Shown here piece by piece: positions 11,296 through 21,036 of a stretch of DNA of 64,000 nucleotides (its first letter is position 1; the number at the start of each line of letters is the position of its first letter). This DNA is from JAOUFP01 sp963801505 (GTDB lineage: Bacteria; Nitrospirota; Thermodesulfovibrionia; Thermodesulfovibrionales; UBA6898). The notes beneath the pieces were generated by a model that made no database searches, was not told the DNA's origin, and saw nothing but the letters and a program-made list of their open reading frames with translations. The stretch covers positions 1 to 64,000 of the forward strand of contig CAWDEY010000022.1 of assembly GCA_963801505.1 (NCBI GenBank), written 5' to 3'. The position numbers and the translations under genes are program-made.

Positions 11296-11819
11296 GGTCA
11301 ATCTCCCTCGTTTACAAAAGTTTCATTTGCGATTACTATCTAGTTGCATTCAAGAATCGTGCCATTCCTATTGCTTTGATAACTGCTTGATATATATAAA
11401 TGAAATTACAATTAAAGCGCCTCTGCAAACTTTTTGCTGCAAAATAAATAATGCAGTGCAATATTTTTTTAACAGGATTGCCTTGGACGCAGAGCAGAAA
11501 GTTATTTCATCCTTTTAAAACTTCCAAATCCCGTCTTCCGGCCAGCCAAACGTTTCCGGAATTGGTCCCTCTGTTAAAGAAGCACCAGGAGATCACGCTT
11601 GATAAAACATTATTGAAAAAAGGTTGCAAGTATAGTAAATAAGCTTATTTGAATATGGTGTAGATGAGATTTCTTGAGTTCACAAGAGGTCAAACCCTGT
11701 TTGTCATCCTGCAGCTTGGCCGGGGGATCCAGTGTCGTTGTCTCGGTTGCCCGATCAAGTCGGGCCATGACGATACATTGTTGAAAGTATAAAAGTCAGG
11801 CTAACTGGTTTACTGAGGC
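11296..11819. other. Intergenic region with degenerate repeat
   Basis: No convincing gene. A+T-rich up to about 11700, probably holding the promoter of the MFS pair. A dispersed palindromic repeat lies at 11702-11774. Confidence 0.5.
11702..11774. repeat. Dispersed GGATCC/GGATGAC-type palindromic repeat
   Basis: Contains GTCATCCTG, GGGGGATCCAGTG and CCCGATCAAGTCGGGCCATGAC, arms that pair with each other. Related sequences occur at 13466-13545, 35223-35255 and 41903-41985, always between genes. Confidence 0.5.
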
Positions 11820-13373
11820 TCAGGGCTGAGACGCTGACAGTGCCCCGGTTATAAACTCCGCTATATCACGCTTCAGCATGGCAAGAGAGGAGCTCTCCAG
11901 GTACATCATATGCCCTGCCTGATAGCGGCGCGTAGTAATGTTCTTTCTCAGAGCAGGTGGCAACCCCAAGTGGGCCAGGGTGTATTCGGTGGCAAAATAA
12001 GGAGTTGCCAGGTCAAAGCAGCCGGAGGCGACGAACAGCTTCATGTAGGGGTTTTTGACAAAGGTGTTTCCGAGGTTATCACTGGTATCAGCATAGCTGT
12101 TTTTGGCCTCCCAGTCCCACTGCCCGATGCCGCCGCCCAAAGTAAAGTATTCCAGGTCAGAGTGGAACCCCAGTTCGCCACTGACATAAGCGTTAAAGGT
12201 GGCCGTAAAGGGAGGCCGGATGGTCGTGATTGTCGGGTCAAAAGGGGAATGCCCTGTGGGAGCAAGGTCCGGGGCAGTAAAACGACTGTCCATTCGACCG
12301 ACCACCTGCCCCTCTTTCCAAAGAAGCTCTTTGACAAAGCTTCCGGCATCAATGCGCAGGTTGCGGTTGTCGATAAAATTCCTGTCAAGTCCGGTAAAAC
12401 CCGCCAGCTTTTCAATTACAGCCTGTCTCTCAGCCGAAGACAGACGGTCACCCTTGCCAAGGGCCGTTAAATAATCAGTTGCGGCCCAGACCTCAGCTTC
12501 TTCCAGGGTTTTGTCCAGGTCCTTTTGTGGCATGAGTTTTTTATGATACCAGGCCGTCGCAGTGTAACTCGGGAGGAACAACACGTATGGGAGGTCGTTG
12601 CCGTTATCAAACGAAGTGGTCTCCAGGTTCATAATGGAAGAGACCAGGACAATCCCGTTTAAGGCAATGCCATGCTCAACCAGATAATCCGACAGACCCG
12701 CGGCCCGGAACGTCCCGTAGCTCTCACCCACCAGAAACAGCGGCGAACTCCAGCGTTCATAGCGGGTCAGATAGAGCCTGATAAATCTGCCGACCGAATC
12801 AATATCACCCTGCACTGAGGCAAACTTTTTGGCAAGATCGGGTTTGACCGCCCGACTATAGCCGGTGCCGACCGGATCGATAAAGACAAGGTCTGCCTCA
12901 TCCAGCCACGTAAAGTCGTTGTCAATCAGACGGTACGGTGGCGGCGGCATTTTGCCGTCAGCGAGCATACGGACCCGCTGGGGACCAGCAGCTCCCAGGT
13001 GCAGCCAGACAGAAGAAGCGCCTGGACCTCCGTTAAATATGAACAAAAGGGGCCGCCGATTGCCGGCAGCAGGTTTGTCGACCGTGTAGGCAATAAAGAA
13101 GATCTGCGCCTCGGTTTCGCCGGCATCGTTAATTACCGGCAGTTGTCCTGCCGTTGCCGTGTAGCTTATTCCCTTTCCTCCAACTATAATTTTATGCCTG
13201 GTAACCACAGGCGCTGCCGGGGGGGACTCATATTTGGTCTTTTCAGGCTGTTTACCTCCGGTCTTGCCGTGATCAGCAGTAATGACAGTCTCTGACGCAG
13301 GCGTCGGCAAAAGCTGCGGTCCGCCGGCCATCAGTGTCGCTGCAAGCAGTATGGATATAAGCAAGGCAGTCAC
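11820..13373 (-). CDS. Peptidase S10 (serine carboxypeptidase) family protein, exported
   Basis: Secreted or periplasmic serine carboxypeptidase-like hydrolase of 517 residues. An N-terminal signal (MTALLISILLAATLMAGG) is followed by the S10 oxyanion block GGPGASSVWLHLGAAGP near residue 113, the nucleophile motif LVGESYG near 217, the catalytic aspartate context ASGCFDLATPY near 453 and the catalytic histidine in YQAGHMMY near 488. All three catalytic residues are visible, so it should be active on peptide C-termini. It is monocistronic, with no partner gene nearby. Bacterial members of this family are common but poorly characterised. Confidence 0.9.
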   Translation of the reverse strand: MTALLISILLAATLMAGGPQLLPTPASETVITADHGKTGGKQPEKTKYESPPAAPVVTRHKIIVGGKGISYTATAGQLPVINDAGETEAQIFFIAYTVDKPAAGNRRPLLFIFNGGPGASSVWLHLGAAGPQRVRMLADGKMPPPPYRLIDNDFTWLDEADLVFIDPVGTGYSRAVKPDLAKKFASVQGDIDSVGRFIRLYLTRYERWSSPLFLVGESYGTFRAAGLSDYLVEHGIALNGIVLVSSIMNLETTSFDNGNDLPYVLFLPSYTATAWYHKKLMPQKDLDKTLEEAEVWAATDYLTALGKGDRLSSAERQAVIEKLAGFTGLDRNFIDNRNLRIDAGSFVKELLWKEGQVVGRMDSRFTAPDLAPTGHSPFDPTITTIRPPFTATFNAYVSGELGFHSDLEYFTLGGGIGQWDWEAKNSYADTSDNLGNTFVKNPYMKLFVASGCFDLATPYFATEYTLAHLGLPPALRKNITTRRYQAGHMMYLESSSLAMLKRDIAEFITGALSASQP

Positions 13374-13465
13374 CTCCTGAATTAAAACTTACTGATATCT
13401 TACCATGGTCCCGCCACGTTGTCTGATAGTATTAAAGAGAACACGAATAATTTGGCCCTCTATAC

Positions 13466-13545
13466 GTCATGCCCGAAGTTTGTAGTCGGGCATCCGGTGT
13501 TTTCACTTCCTGGATTCCCGCCTAAGAATTGCGGGAATGACAACC
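13466..13545. repeat. Dispersed palindromic repeat pair
   Basis: ATGCCCGA / TCGGGCAT form one short stem; GGATTCCCGC with GCGGGAATGAC forms a second. It belongs to the same loose family as the elements at 11702, 35223 and 41903. It lies 70 bases before the formate dehydrogenase promoter. Confidence 0.5.
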
Positions 13546-13615
13546 TGAAATGAGAAGCTTTTTATGCAACATTAAGGTCAACAAAACCACGGCAGAATCC
13601 GATATTTATTTGTCC

Positions 13616-13644
13616 TTGACAGCTGATTCATCTTGAACTAATAT
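13616..13644 (+). promoter_or_regulatory. Sigma-70-type promoter for the formate dehydrogenase operon
   Basis: TTGACA at 13616-13621, a 17-base spacer, then TAATAT at 13639-13644. The first gene starts at 13829, leaving an A+T-rich leader of about 180 nt. No molybdenum-cofactor-riboswitch-like structure is evident in the leader. Confidence 0.75.
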
Positions 13645-13828
13645 TTGAAAAAGATGATTAGTGATATTAATAAATTCATAACCATTCATAATAATTTTAT
13701 AATGACTGCTCCAATACAGTCAGGACCTCCATTCACTAAAAAAGATCGCCTTGGCTCAATTAATTCAGAGCATTTGTCAATTAATATAAATAGCTTATTG
13801 ATGCAATAAATCTTTCCGGAGGTGTGGT

Positions 13829-16800
13829 ATGGGATTATCAAGAAGGGATTTTTTGAAGCTGACCGGCGGCACTGCTATTGCGGGTGCGGTCGCGGCCGGT
13901 CTCTCTCCTGAAGAGGCCGAAGCAAAGGAAAAGGAACTCCGCATCAAAGGGGCGACTGAGACTAAAACAATCTGCCCTTACTGCTCAGTCGGATGTGGAA
14001 TCCTTGCCTATACGAAAGGCGGCAAGCTTATCGACGCGGAGGGAGACCCTGACCATCCTATAAGCGAAGGTACTCTCTGTTCAAAGGGTGCCTCTCTTTA
14101 TCAGGTGGTCAACAATCCTACACGGCTTACAAAACCCATGTACAGGGCAGCCGGCGCCCCGGATTGGAAAGAGGTTGAGTGGTCATGGGCCCTCGACGAG
14201 ATAGCCAAAAGGGTCAAAGACACCCGGGACCGCACCTTTAAGGAAAAATCAAAATCAAAGGTAAAGGAAAAACAGCCCGACGGCAAAGAACAGGAAGTTG
14301 AAAAAGAATTCCTCGTAAACAGGACAGACGCTATCGCCCATGTGGGAAGCGCGGCCCTCGACAACGAAGAATGTTATATGCTCCAGAAACTCCTTCGTTC
14401 ATGGGGACTGGTCTATATTGAGCACCAGGCCCGAATATGACACTCCGCAACTGTTGCGGCTCTGGCAGAGTCGTTCGGTCGCGGTGCAATGACAAACCAC
14501 TGGGTGGACCTCAAGAACGCTGACGTTATTCTCGTAATGGGGGCAAACCCTGCGGAGAACCACCCCATCTCTATGAAATGGATCCAGCGGGCCAGGGAAC
14601 AAAGGGGAGCTAAACTGATCGTCGTCGATCCCAGGTTCACTAGGACCGCGGCAAAGGCTGACCTCTACGCGCCGATGCGCTCGGGCACCGATATCGCATT
14701 TCTGGGCGGCATGATCAAGTTCATTCTTGATAACAACATGTATTTCAGGGAGTATATCGTAAATTACACGAACGCTCCCTTCTTAGTGAATCCTGATTTC
14801 AAAACCTGTACCGACCTGGACGGGCTTTTCTCAGGATACGACCCCAAGACGAGGAAGTACGACAAAAAGACCTGGGCCTTCCAACCCGGCGCCAACGGCG
14901 TGCCGAAGCAGGACCGGTCGCTGAAAGACCCTCACTGCGTCTTCCAGCTCCTCAAGAGACAGTATTCACGTTACACTCCGGAAAAGGTTTCGGAGATCAC
15001 CGGTACACCGAAGGACGTGCTTGTGCAGGTTTACCAGCTTTACGCCTCCACCGGCAAGCCAGACAAGGTGGGCACGGAATGTTATGCCATGGGCTGGACG
15101 CAGCATACCATAGGCACTCAAAACATCAGGGCCATGACGATCATTCAGATGCTTCTGGGCAATATGGGCATGGCCGGAGGCGGCGTGAATGCGCTGAGGG
15201 GTGAATCAAATGTACAGGGCTCGACCGACCATGGACTCTTATTCAATACCCTTCCCGGTTATCTCGCAACGCCGGCCGTTTCATGGGCGGACCTCGCAAC
15301 GTATAATGAGAAGAACACCCCCAAGACGAAAGAGGCGAAGAGCGTCAACTGGTGGTCGAACAAGCCCAAATATATGGTGAGCTATCTGAAGGCTATTTAC
15401 GGAGACAAGGCCACTAAAGACAACGACTTCGGATATAGCTGGCTCCCCAAGCTCGATGAAGGGCAGAACTGTTCCTGGCTCGTTCTTTTCGACCAGATGT
15501 TAAAGGGGAAGTTCGAAGGCTTCTTTGCCTGGGGCCAAAACCCGGCGTGCTCCGGCTCGAATGCCGGCAAGGTGAGAAAGGGGCTGGCGAAACTAAAATG
15601 GATGGTGAACATAAACCTGTTTGACAATGAGACCGGCTCTTTCTGGCGGGGCCCGGGGCTTAATCCCAGGGACGTCCAGACCGAAGTCTTCATGCTCCCG
15701 GCCTGCTTCTCTGTTGAGAAGGAAGGGAGCATTACGAATTCGGGAAGGCTGGCTCAGTGGCGGTATAAGGCGATCGAGCCGATCGGCCAGTCGAAGCCCG
15801 ACTCGGACATCATGAACGAGCTTTTCTTCAGGGTGAAGAAGCTCTATCAGACGCAGGGAGGAAAGTTTCCGGATCCGATTTTCAATCTTACCTGGGACTA
15901 CGGTGAGAAGGACGCCGAAGGCAAGGTAAAAGAGGTGAATGCCCACAAGATCGCTATGGAGATCAACGGCTATCACCTCGAAGACCTTTTCGATAAAAAG
16001 GCAGTGCCTCCGAAACTGATCGGAAAGAAGGGAGATCTTTGCGCCTCATTTGTAAATCTTCAGGACGATGGGACTACATCCTGCGGCAACTGGCTTTATT
16101 CGCAGAGCTATACCCAGAAGGACGGCAAGATCATCAACATGATGGCGCGAAGGGACAAGTCCGACCCCACCGGTATGGGGTTCTTCCCCGGATGGGCCTG
16201 GGCATGGCCGGTAAACAGGAAGATCATATATAACCGCTGCTCTGTTGATCCGCAGGGCAGACCTTGGGACCCGGAACGGCCGGTCATAAAATGGGACGCG
16301 ACAAAGATAAATCCGGCAACCAATAAACCGGGTGTCTGGGTCGGCGACGTGCCTGACGGGCCTGCTCCGCCTGAGGCTGCGGAAGGCGGCAAACTGCCGT
16401 TTATCATGAAGCCCGACGGCGTCGGGTCTATATTCGGTCCGGGGCTTACGGACGGGCCTTTCCCGGAGCATTATGAGCCGCTCGAATGCCCGCTACAGGA
16501 AAACCCCATGTCGAAGCAATACAACAGTCCGACAATCAAGCTCTGGTATACAAAGGAAGGCCAGAAGACAGCTCCCGAGGACATCTTCGCCGCATGCGAT
16601 GTCAGGTATCCCTTTGTCGCCTCTACTTACCGTGTGTCCGAGCATTGGCAGACCGGTGTGTTGACGAGACACGAGCCGTGGCTGCTCGAAATGGTCCCTC
16701 AGATCTTCCTCGAAATGAGCAAAGAGCTGGCAGCGGAAAAAGGTATCAAAAACGGAGACAAGGTGCGGGTCTCATCTGCCCGCGGCGAGCTCTGGGCCAA

Positions 16801-17005
16801 GGCTATTGTGACCACCAGACTGAAACCCTTCAAAATTGCCGGCAACACAGTGCACCAGGTGGGATTGCCCTGGCATTTTGGGTGGCAGTGGCCGGCAGAT
16901 GGCAGCGGCGGTGAGAGTGCGAATCTGTTGACGCCGACTATAGGCGATTCCAATACCATGATTCCAGAGACAAAGGCCTTTATGGTCAACGTCGAAAGAC
17001 TATAG
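13829..17005 (+). CDS. fdnG: Formate dehydrogenase alpha subunit, selenocysteine-containing, Tat-exported
   Basis: Molybdo/tungsto-bis-MGD catalytic subunit oxidising formate to CO2. The product is about 1058 residues if the TGA at 14438-14440 is read as selenocysteine (residue 204). The text across it, EHQARI-Sec-HSATVAALAESFGRGAMT, matches the active site of E. coli FdnG-type enzymes; downstream NHWVDLKNADVILVMG and DPRFTRTAAKADLYAPMRSG follow without a break. The N-terminus has a twin-arginine signal (SRRDFLKLTGG) and a [4Fe-4S] motif CPYCSVGCG near residue 50. The start is supported by CCGGAGGTG six bases upstream. It heads an operon with Fe-S and NrfD-type membrane subunits, so the active site likely faces the periplasm. 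A naive gene caller would split it into two ORFs. Confidence 0.93.
14438..14470 (+). promoter_or_regulatory. Sec UGA codon with candidate bacterial SECIS hairpin (fdnG)
   Basis: The in-frame TGA at 14438-14440 is followed about 13 nt later by a short hairpin: TTGC (14454-14457) pairs with GCAG (14465-14468), loop GGCTCTG. Position and G-rich loop resemble E. coli fdnG/fdhF SECIS elements, which sit just after the codon inside the coding region. Confidence 0.65.
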
Positions 17006-17015
17006 GGAGGACGAC

Positions 17016-17807
17016 ATGACAAATAATAAACCAAAAGGCGTTCTCGTTGATTTGACAAGATGCATAGGCTGCAGGGGCTGCCAGATCGCCTGCAAACAAT
17101 GGAACGAGCGCTCAGTCAAAAAAACCGAGACGTATGGGAATTTCACCAATCCTCCTGAACTCAATTCAGAATGCTATACGAACATCAGATACATCGAGCA
17201 GGAGAAAAACAACACCCCTGTCTGGAGTTTTGTAAAGAACCAGTGTCTTCATTGCAAGAACCCTGCATGTGCCTCTGTCTGCCCTGTTGAGGCATTAAAG
17301 AAGACAAAGGAAGGGCCAGTCACCTACAACTTCAGCCGCTGCATAGGCTGCCGGTACTGTATGCTCGCCTGCCCGTTCTATATTCCGAAATACGAATGGG
17401 AAAAGGCCATTCCGTGGGTCAGGAAATGCACCTTCTGCTCTGAAAGGATCTCAAACGGCCTTGTTCCGGCATGTATCAAGGTCTGTCCCACGCAGACCAT
17501 GTACTTCTCGGATTTCGACGATGTAAGAGCTGAAGCTCAACAGCGGATATCAAAAAACCCGGGCAAGTATGTAAACCACATTTATGGCAAGGATGAGGCG
17601 GGCGGCACGTCCTGGATCTACATTTCAGGCATACCGTTTGAGACATTGGGATTCAATATGTCAATCCCTGCCCAGGTGTATCCCGACCTTACATGGGCAT
17701 ATATCAAAAAGATCCCTGCCGTGATCGGCGTTGTCCTGACCGCTGGCGCAATCAGTTGGGCGATTAACCGGCGAAATGAAAACATGGGCAAGGAGGAAAA
17801 GAAATGA
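17016..17807 (+). CDS. fdnH: Formate dehydrogenase iron-sulfur (beta) subunit
   Basis: Electron-transfer subunit with ferredoxin-type cysteine clusters in order: CIGCRGCQIACKQW near residue 14, CLHCKNPACASVCP near 77, CIGCRYCMLACPF near 110, and CTFCSERISNGLVPACIKVCP near 137. This is the four-[4Fe-4S] arrangement of FdnH/PsrB-type proteins. A single C-terminal membrane helix (IPAVIGVVLTAGAISWAI) anchors it. It starts 10 bases after the alpha subunit behind AGGGAGGACG and overlaps the next gene by 4 bases, so the three subunits are translationally linked. Confidence 0.93.
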   Translation: MTNNKPKGVLVDLTRCIGCRGCQIACKQWNERSVKKTETYGNFTNPPELNSECYTNIRYIEQEKNNTPVWSFVKNQCLHCKNPACASVCPVEALKKTKEGPVTYNFSRCIGCRYCMLACPFYIPKYEWEKAIPWVRKCTFCSERISNGLVPACIKVCPTQTMYFSDFDDVRAEAQQRISKNPGKYVNHIYGKDEAGGTSWIYISGIPFETLGFNMSIPAQVYPDLTWAYIKKIPAVIGVVLTAGAISWAINRRNENMGKEEKK

Positions 17808-18943
17808 AATCAGAACATGAAATAAAAATGTGGACCCCATCCACCGTGGTTATGTGTCTCCTCATGCTCATCGGCGGATTGATTCTTCTGGTGCGTCTTT
17901 TCAAGGGGCTAGGTGCGGTGACCAACCTCAATGACAGGTTCCCCTGGGGGCTCTGGATAGGGATTGACGTGTTGGGAGGGGTCGCCATGGCAGCGGGAGG
18001 TTTCCTTATAGCAGGCGCAGTATATATATTGAACATGAAGAAGTACAAGCCCATTGTCAGGGCGTCGATACTTAACGCCTTTTTCGGATATCTGCTTGCA
18101 GCTACCGCCATTACCCTTGATATCGGTGTGCCCTGGCGCATCTGGCATCCTATCTTCATGTGGCAGATACATTCCATAATGTGGGTAGTGGCGATACACG
18201 TGGTCCTCTATACCTCTACTCTCGCGACCGAATCCAGTCCCATGTTCTTTGAAAGATTCGGGATGGACAAGGCCGCCGGGTTTATCCACAAGATTATCGT
18301 ACCGGTCGTGCTCTTCGGCGTGCTCCTCTCTACACTGCATCAGTCATCGCTGGGAGCGGTCTATCTTATTGCGGCAAAGAAGTTGTCGCCGTTTTGGTAT
18401 AACTCCCAGGTGCCTACACTTTTCCTTATATCCGCCATCATGATGGGACTTTCAATGGTCAGTTTTGAAACCATATTGAGCGAAAAGTTCTTCGGGCATA
18501 AGGCTGATATCAGCATCCTTTCAGGCCTGGCGCGAGGGGTCCTGATTACCGGGATCATCTATTTTGCCGCTAAACTCTGGTTCTTAATCAAAGGCCCAGG
18601 CATAGCAGCAGCCTTCAACGGAAGTATGGAGGCGAACATGTTCCTTCTTGAGATGTGCATAAGTGTTGTCGGTCCTATCATACTGCTTTCGATGAAGAAC
18701 GTCAGAGAGAATGTGAAGAGTATTCTTTTTGTTAACGTACTGGTTATATCCGGAGTACTTCTAAACAGACTAAATGTCTCCATCTTCGGCGTTTACAGGG
18801 ACCAGAGCGCAAACGGGTTCAGCTACTTCCCCACCTGGATGGAATTTGTCGTGACTCTTGCCTTTATCTCTTTTTCGATAGTCGGGTTCAAGGTGTGTGT
18901 GAAGTATCTCCGGGTCTTCCCGGAGACTGAAACTCCACATTGA
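17804..18943 (+). CDS. nrfD: NrfD/PsrC-type membrane subunit of formate dehydrogenase
   Basis: Polytopic membrane protein of 379 residues, about nine to ten hydrophobic helices, with NrfD/HybB-family text (LGAVTNLNDRFPWGLWIGIDVLGG, VPWRIWHPIFMWQIHSIMW). It takes the place of the cytochrome-b FdnI subunit and would exchange electrons with the quinone pool without haem. It overlaps the beta-subunit gene by four bases. A strong terminator follows it. The family call is secure; whether it translocates protons cannot be read from sequence. Confidence 0.9.
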   Translation: MKSEHEIKMWTPSTVVMCLLMLIGGLILLVRLFKGLGAVTNLNDRFPWGLWIGIDVLGGVAMAAGGFLIAGAVYILNMKKYKPIVRASILNAFFGYLLAATAITLDIGVPWRIWHPIFMWQIHSIMWVVAIHVVLYTSTLATESSPMFFERFGMDKAAGFIHKIIVPVVLFGVLLSTLHQSSLGAVYLIAAKKLSPFWYNSQVPTLFLISAIMMGLSMVSFETILSEKFFGHKADISILSGLARGVLITGIIYFAAKLWFLIKGPGIAAAFNGSMEANMFLLEMCISVVGPIILLSMKNVRENVKSILFVNVLVISGVLLNRLNVSIFGVYRDQSANGFSYFPTWMEFVVTLAFISFSIVGFKVCVKYLRVFPETETPH

Positions 18944-18959
18944 CATATAAACCCTATAG

Positions 18960-18991
18960 GGCGGGACATGAGTCAATGTCCCGCCTTTTTT
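18960..18991 (+). terminator. Rho-independent terminator after the formate dehydrogenase operon
   Basis: GGCGGGACAT (18960-18969), a 6-nt loop, ATGTCCCGCC (18976-18985), then six T. The next gene starts only 22 bases later, so either read-through occurs or that gene has a promoter inside the end of nrfD. Confidence 0.85.
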
Positions 18992-19012
18992 GTCGTACAA
19001 GGAGAATATGTG

Positions 19013-19609
19013 ATGAAAAAAACAGCATTGACAGTCCTGTTTCTGCTCTCTGTTGCAACGGTCTTTGCCGAAGGACAACGTTTCCAGGTGCCGATAGCAG
19101 ACTCACCCCAGCTTGGACCGGCTAATGCACCCGTAACAATTATAGAGTTCCTCGACTTCCAGTGACCCCATTGCAAGGCGGCCGGTCCGACCGTCAAGAA
19201 ACTGATGGATGAATATAAAGGGAAGATCAGACTCGTAATCAAAAACTATCCTTACAAATACCGTGACTATTCCCATATAGCTGCTGAGGCGTCTTTAGCC
19301 GCGGGAGACCAGGGGAAATACTGGGAGATGCATGACATACTGCTGAAGAATTCTCCGAAACTCGACAGGGAAAGCCTGATTAAATACGCAAAAGAGATAG
19401 GGCTTGATATAAAGGCTTTTGCCTATTGCCTGGACAATATGAAACACTCCGCACTTATAGAAAAGGACAAGAAACTCGCCTTTTCACTTGACCTCTACAA
19501 TACACCGACGTTCTTTATTAATGGCAGAAAGGTAGTAGGTGACGTACCTTACGACTATCTGAAAAAGATTGTGGCGGAGGAACTGAAGGATGAGAGAAAA
19601 CAGAAATAA
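19013..19609 (+). CDS. DsbA-like thioredoxin-fold selenoprotein, exported
   Basis: Periplasmic thiol-disulfide (selenenylsulfide) oxidoreductase of 198 residues if the TGA at 19163-19165 is read as selenocysteine (residue 51). A signal peptide (MKKTALTVLFLLSVATVFA) is followed by GPANAPVTIIEFLDFQ-Sec-PHCKAAGP, i.e. a UxxC active site where relatives have CPYC or CPHC. The DsbA helical insertion (AAEASLAAGDQGKYWEMHD) and the cis-proline segment (YNTPTFFINGRKVVG) are present. AAGGAGAA precedes the ATG. It sits after the formate dehydrogenase terminator and overlaps the cytochrome peroxidase gene by 20 bases. Automatic annotation would call only the part from 19205 onward. Confidence 0.88.
19163..19195 (+). 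promoter_or_regulatory. Sec UGA codon with bacterial SECIS hairpin (DsbA-like gene)
   Basis: TGA at 19163-19165; after exactly 11 nt, GGCGG (19177-19181) pairs with CCGTC (19191-19195) around a 9-nt loop CCGGTCCGA that contains GGUC. Spacing and apical GGU match the E. coli fdhF SECIS rule. Confidence 0.8.
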
Positions 19610-20696
19610 TAATAGGTTGAGGTTAAGGTCGGGGATAAGCCCTGTATTTTCCCTAACCTTGACCTTAGTCTTGACCTTGACCTTAGCCCATTCCTCCTAT
19701 GCAGGCGATCTGGAACTCCTTGGGTCAGTCCCCATTCCTGCGGGTAACCCCCAAACTCCGGACAAGGTGGAACTGGGCAAAAAACTCTTCTTCGACAGGA
19801 GGCTTTCGGGCGACGGCACCATGAGCTGCGCCACATGTCATAACCCTGAACTGGCCTTTACAGACGGCCTGGACATATCCCTCAGTTATCCGACAACAAA
19901 AAACTGGAGAAATTCGCCTACACTGGTAAATGCAGCCTACCGCAAATACCTCTTCCACGACGGACGGGCAAAGACCCTCGAAGAGCAGGCGCTCTTCCCT
20001 ATGATGTCCGCCTTTGAGATGAACAAAAACCTCGACTATCTCGAAGAACATATACAGTCGGTGCCGGAATATGTCGCTGGGTTTAGCAGGGTCTTTGGCG
20101 GCGAAGTAACGCGGGAAAGGATAGCTATGGCCATCGCCGCCTTTGAAAGGACCCTCATCTCGGCTAACACACCTCTCGATAAGTATTTAAAGGGAGATGG
20201 AAAGGCCCTTTCTGAGGATGCAAAGAAAGGTCTGACCGTCTTCAGGGGTAAGGGGAAATGCATTGAATGTCACAAAGGGGCCGATCTTTCGGATGACAGG
20301 TTCTATGCCCTCAACGTGCCGGAAAACCCGAAGTTGCTCGACGAGCCCATGGTGACTACTACGATGCGTTTTGTTGGCAAGGTCTATCATTATGAAGATT
20401 ACCGCAACCTTAAAGAAGACCCGGGAAGATATCTTATATCAAAAGACATGAAAGACTGGAAGGCTTTCAGGACTCCCGCACTAAGGGAGATTTCAAAGAC
20501 AGCGCCCTACATGCACAATGGGGTCTTCAGTACGCTCGATGAGGTGATAGAGTTCTTTGACAGGGGCGGAGGCAGGGACAATAGTGTTTTGAAGCCACTG
20601 GGTCTGACGCAGGACGAAAAGAAATACCTGAAGGCCTTTCTTGTTGATGCACTAAAAGGCGACGATATAATTATAAAATATCCTGTCATGCCGTAA
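19590..20696 (+). CDS. Dihaem cytochrome c peroxidase (CcpA/MauG family)
   Basis: Periplasmic dihaem c-type peroxidase reducing H2O2. Two haem motifs are visible: CATCHNPELAF near residue 76 and CIECHKGADLS near residue 224; conserved RNSPTLVNAAY, LFHDGRAKTLEEQAL and TPALREISKTAPYMHNG blocks are intact. The signal peptide is odd, built from LTLTLVLTLTL encoded by a near-tandem DNA repeat. The start at 19590 overlaps the selenoprotein gene by 20 bases, implying cotranscription. Together the pair suggests oxidative-stress defence or redox maintenance in the periplasm. Confidence 0.92.
   Translation: MRENRNNNRLRLRSGISPVFSLTLTLVLTLTLAHSSYAGDLELLGSVPIPAGNPQTPDKVELGKKLFFDRRLSGDGTMSCATCHNPELAFTDGLDISLSYPTTKNWRNSPTLVNAAYRKYLFHDGRAKTLEEQALFPMMSAFEMNKNLDYLEEHIQSVPEYVAGFSRVFGGEVTRERIAMAIAAFERTLISANTPLDKYLKGDGKALSEDAKKGLTVFRGKGKCIECHKGADLSDDRFYALNVPENPKLLDEPMVTTTMRFVGKVYHYEDYRNLKEDPGRYLISKDMKDWKAFRTPALREISKTAPYMHNGVFSTLDEVIEFFDRGGGRDNSVLKPLGLTQDEKKYLKAFLVDALKGDDIIIKYPVMP
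19654..19687 (+). repeat. Imperfect CCTTGA/CCTTAG direct repeats in a signal-peptide region
   Basis: Units of the form ACCTTGACCTTAG recur, including TTGACCTTGACCTTAG, encoding the LTLTLVLTLTL hydrophobic core. A related inverted stretch (GGTTGAGGTTAAGG) lies just upstream at about 19615-19630. Confidence 0.7.
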
Positions 20697-20697
20697 T

Positions 20698-20716
20698 CTT
20701 TTTATCACGATAAAAA
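20698..20716 (+). terminator. Weak A/T-rich hairpin after the cytochrome peroxidase gene
   Basis: CTTTTTATC and GATAAAAAAG face each other around a 2-nt loop immediately after the stop. It is low in G+C, so only a possible terminator. The rest of the 340-base gap to 21036 shows no gene. Confidence 0.35.
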
Positions 20717-20975
20717 AGGGTCCGCTTGCAGATACATCGTAAATCCGGCACATCATTTGAATAGAATATTCAAGTCGCATTTCTTTCATTAGCGCGTACC
20801 GGGCAGCGACTCCTTTGCAAAGTACGCGGTCGCTGGTGTCCACTTTTTCCATCTTACATCAAGCCATATCCAGTCGAACGAAGCGGAAAGGACCTGCGCG
20901 AGAACCGAAAGGAACTTCTTGGGCGTCACAATCGCTCTTTGAAAGCGGAGTCAAACAAACAAATCTGAACTGTAT

Positions 20976-21004
20976 TTGACACGCCCTTTCTTTGCTGGTA
21001 TGAT
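20976..21004 (+). promoter_or_regulatory. Sigma-70-type promoter for the PilZ gene
   Basis: TTGACA (20976-20981), 17-base spacer, TATGAT (20999-21004), 33 bases before the start codon. Confidence 0.75.
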
Positions 21005-21036
21005 TTTTATGGAGAAGGAAGGGGCAGAGGTTAATA

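Noticed and set aside
13629..13828. Molybdenum-cofactor riboswitch in the formate dehydrogenase leader
   Set aside because: The leader is A+T-rich and lacks the G+C-rich paired core of that motif.
14489..17005. Separate gene starting at an internal ATG after the TGA
   Set aside because: The frame and homology run unbroken through the TGA, which sits at the known Sec position of formate dehydrogenase.
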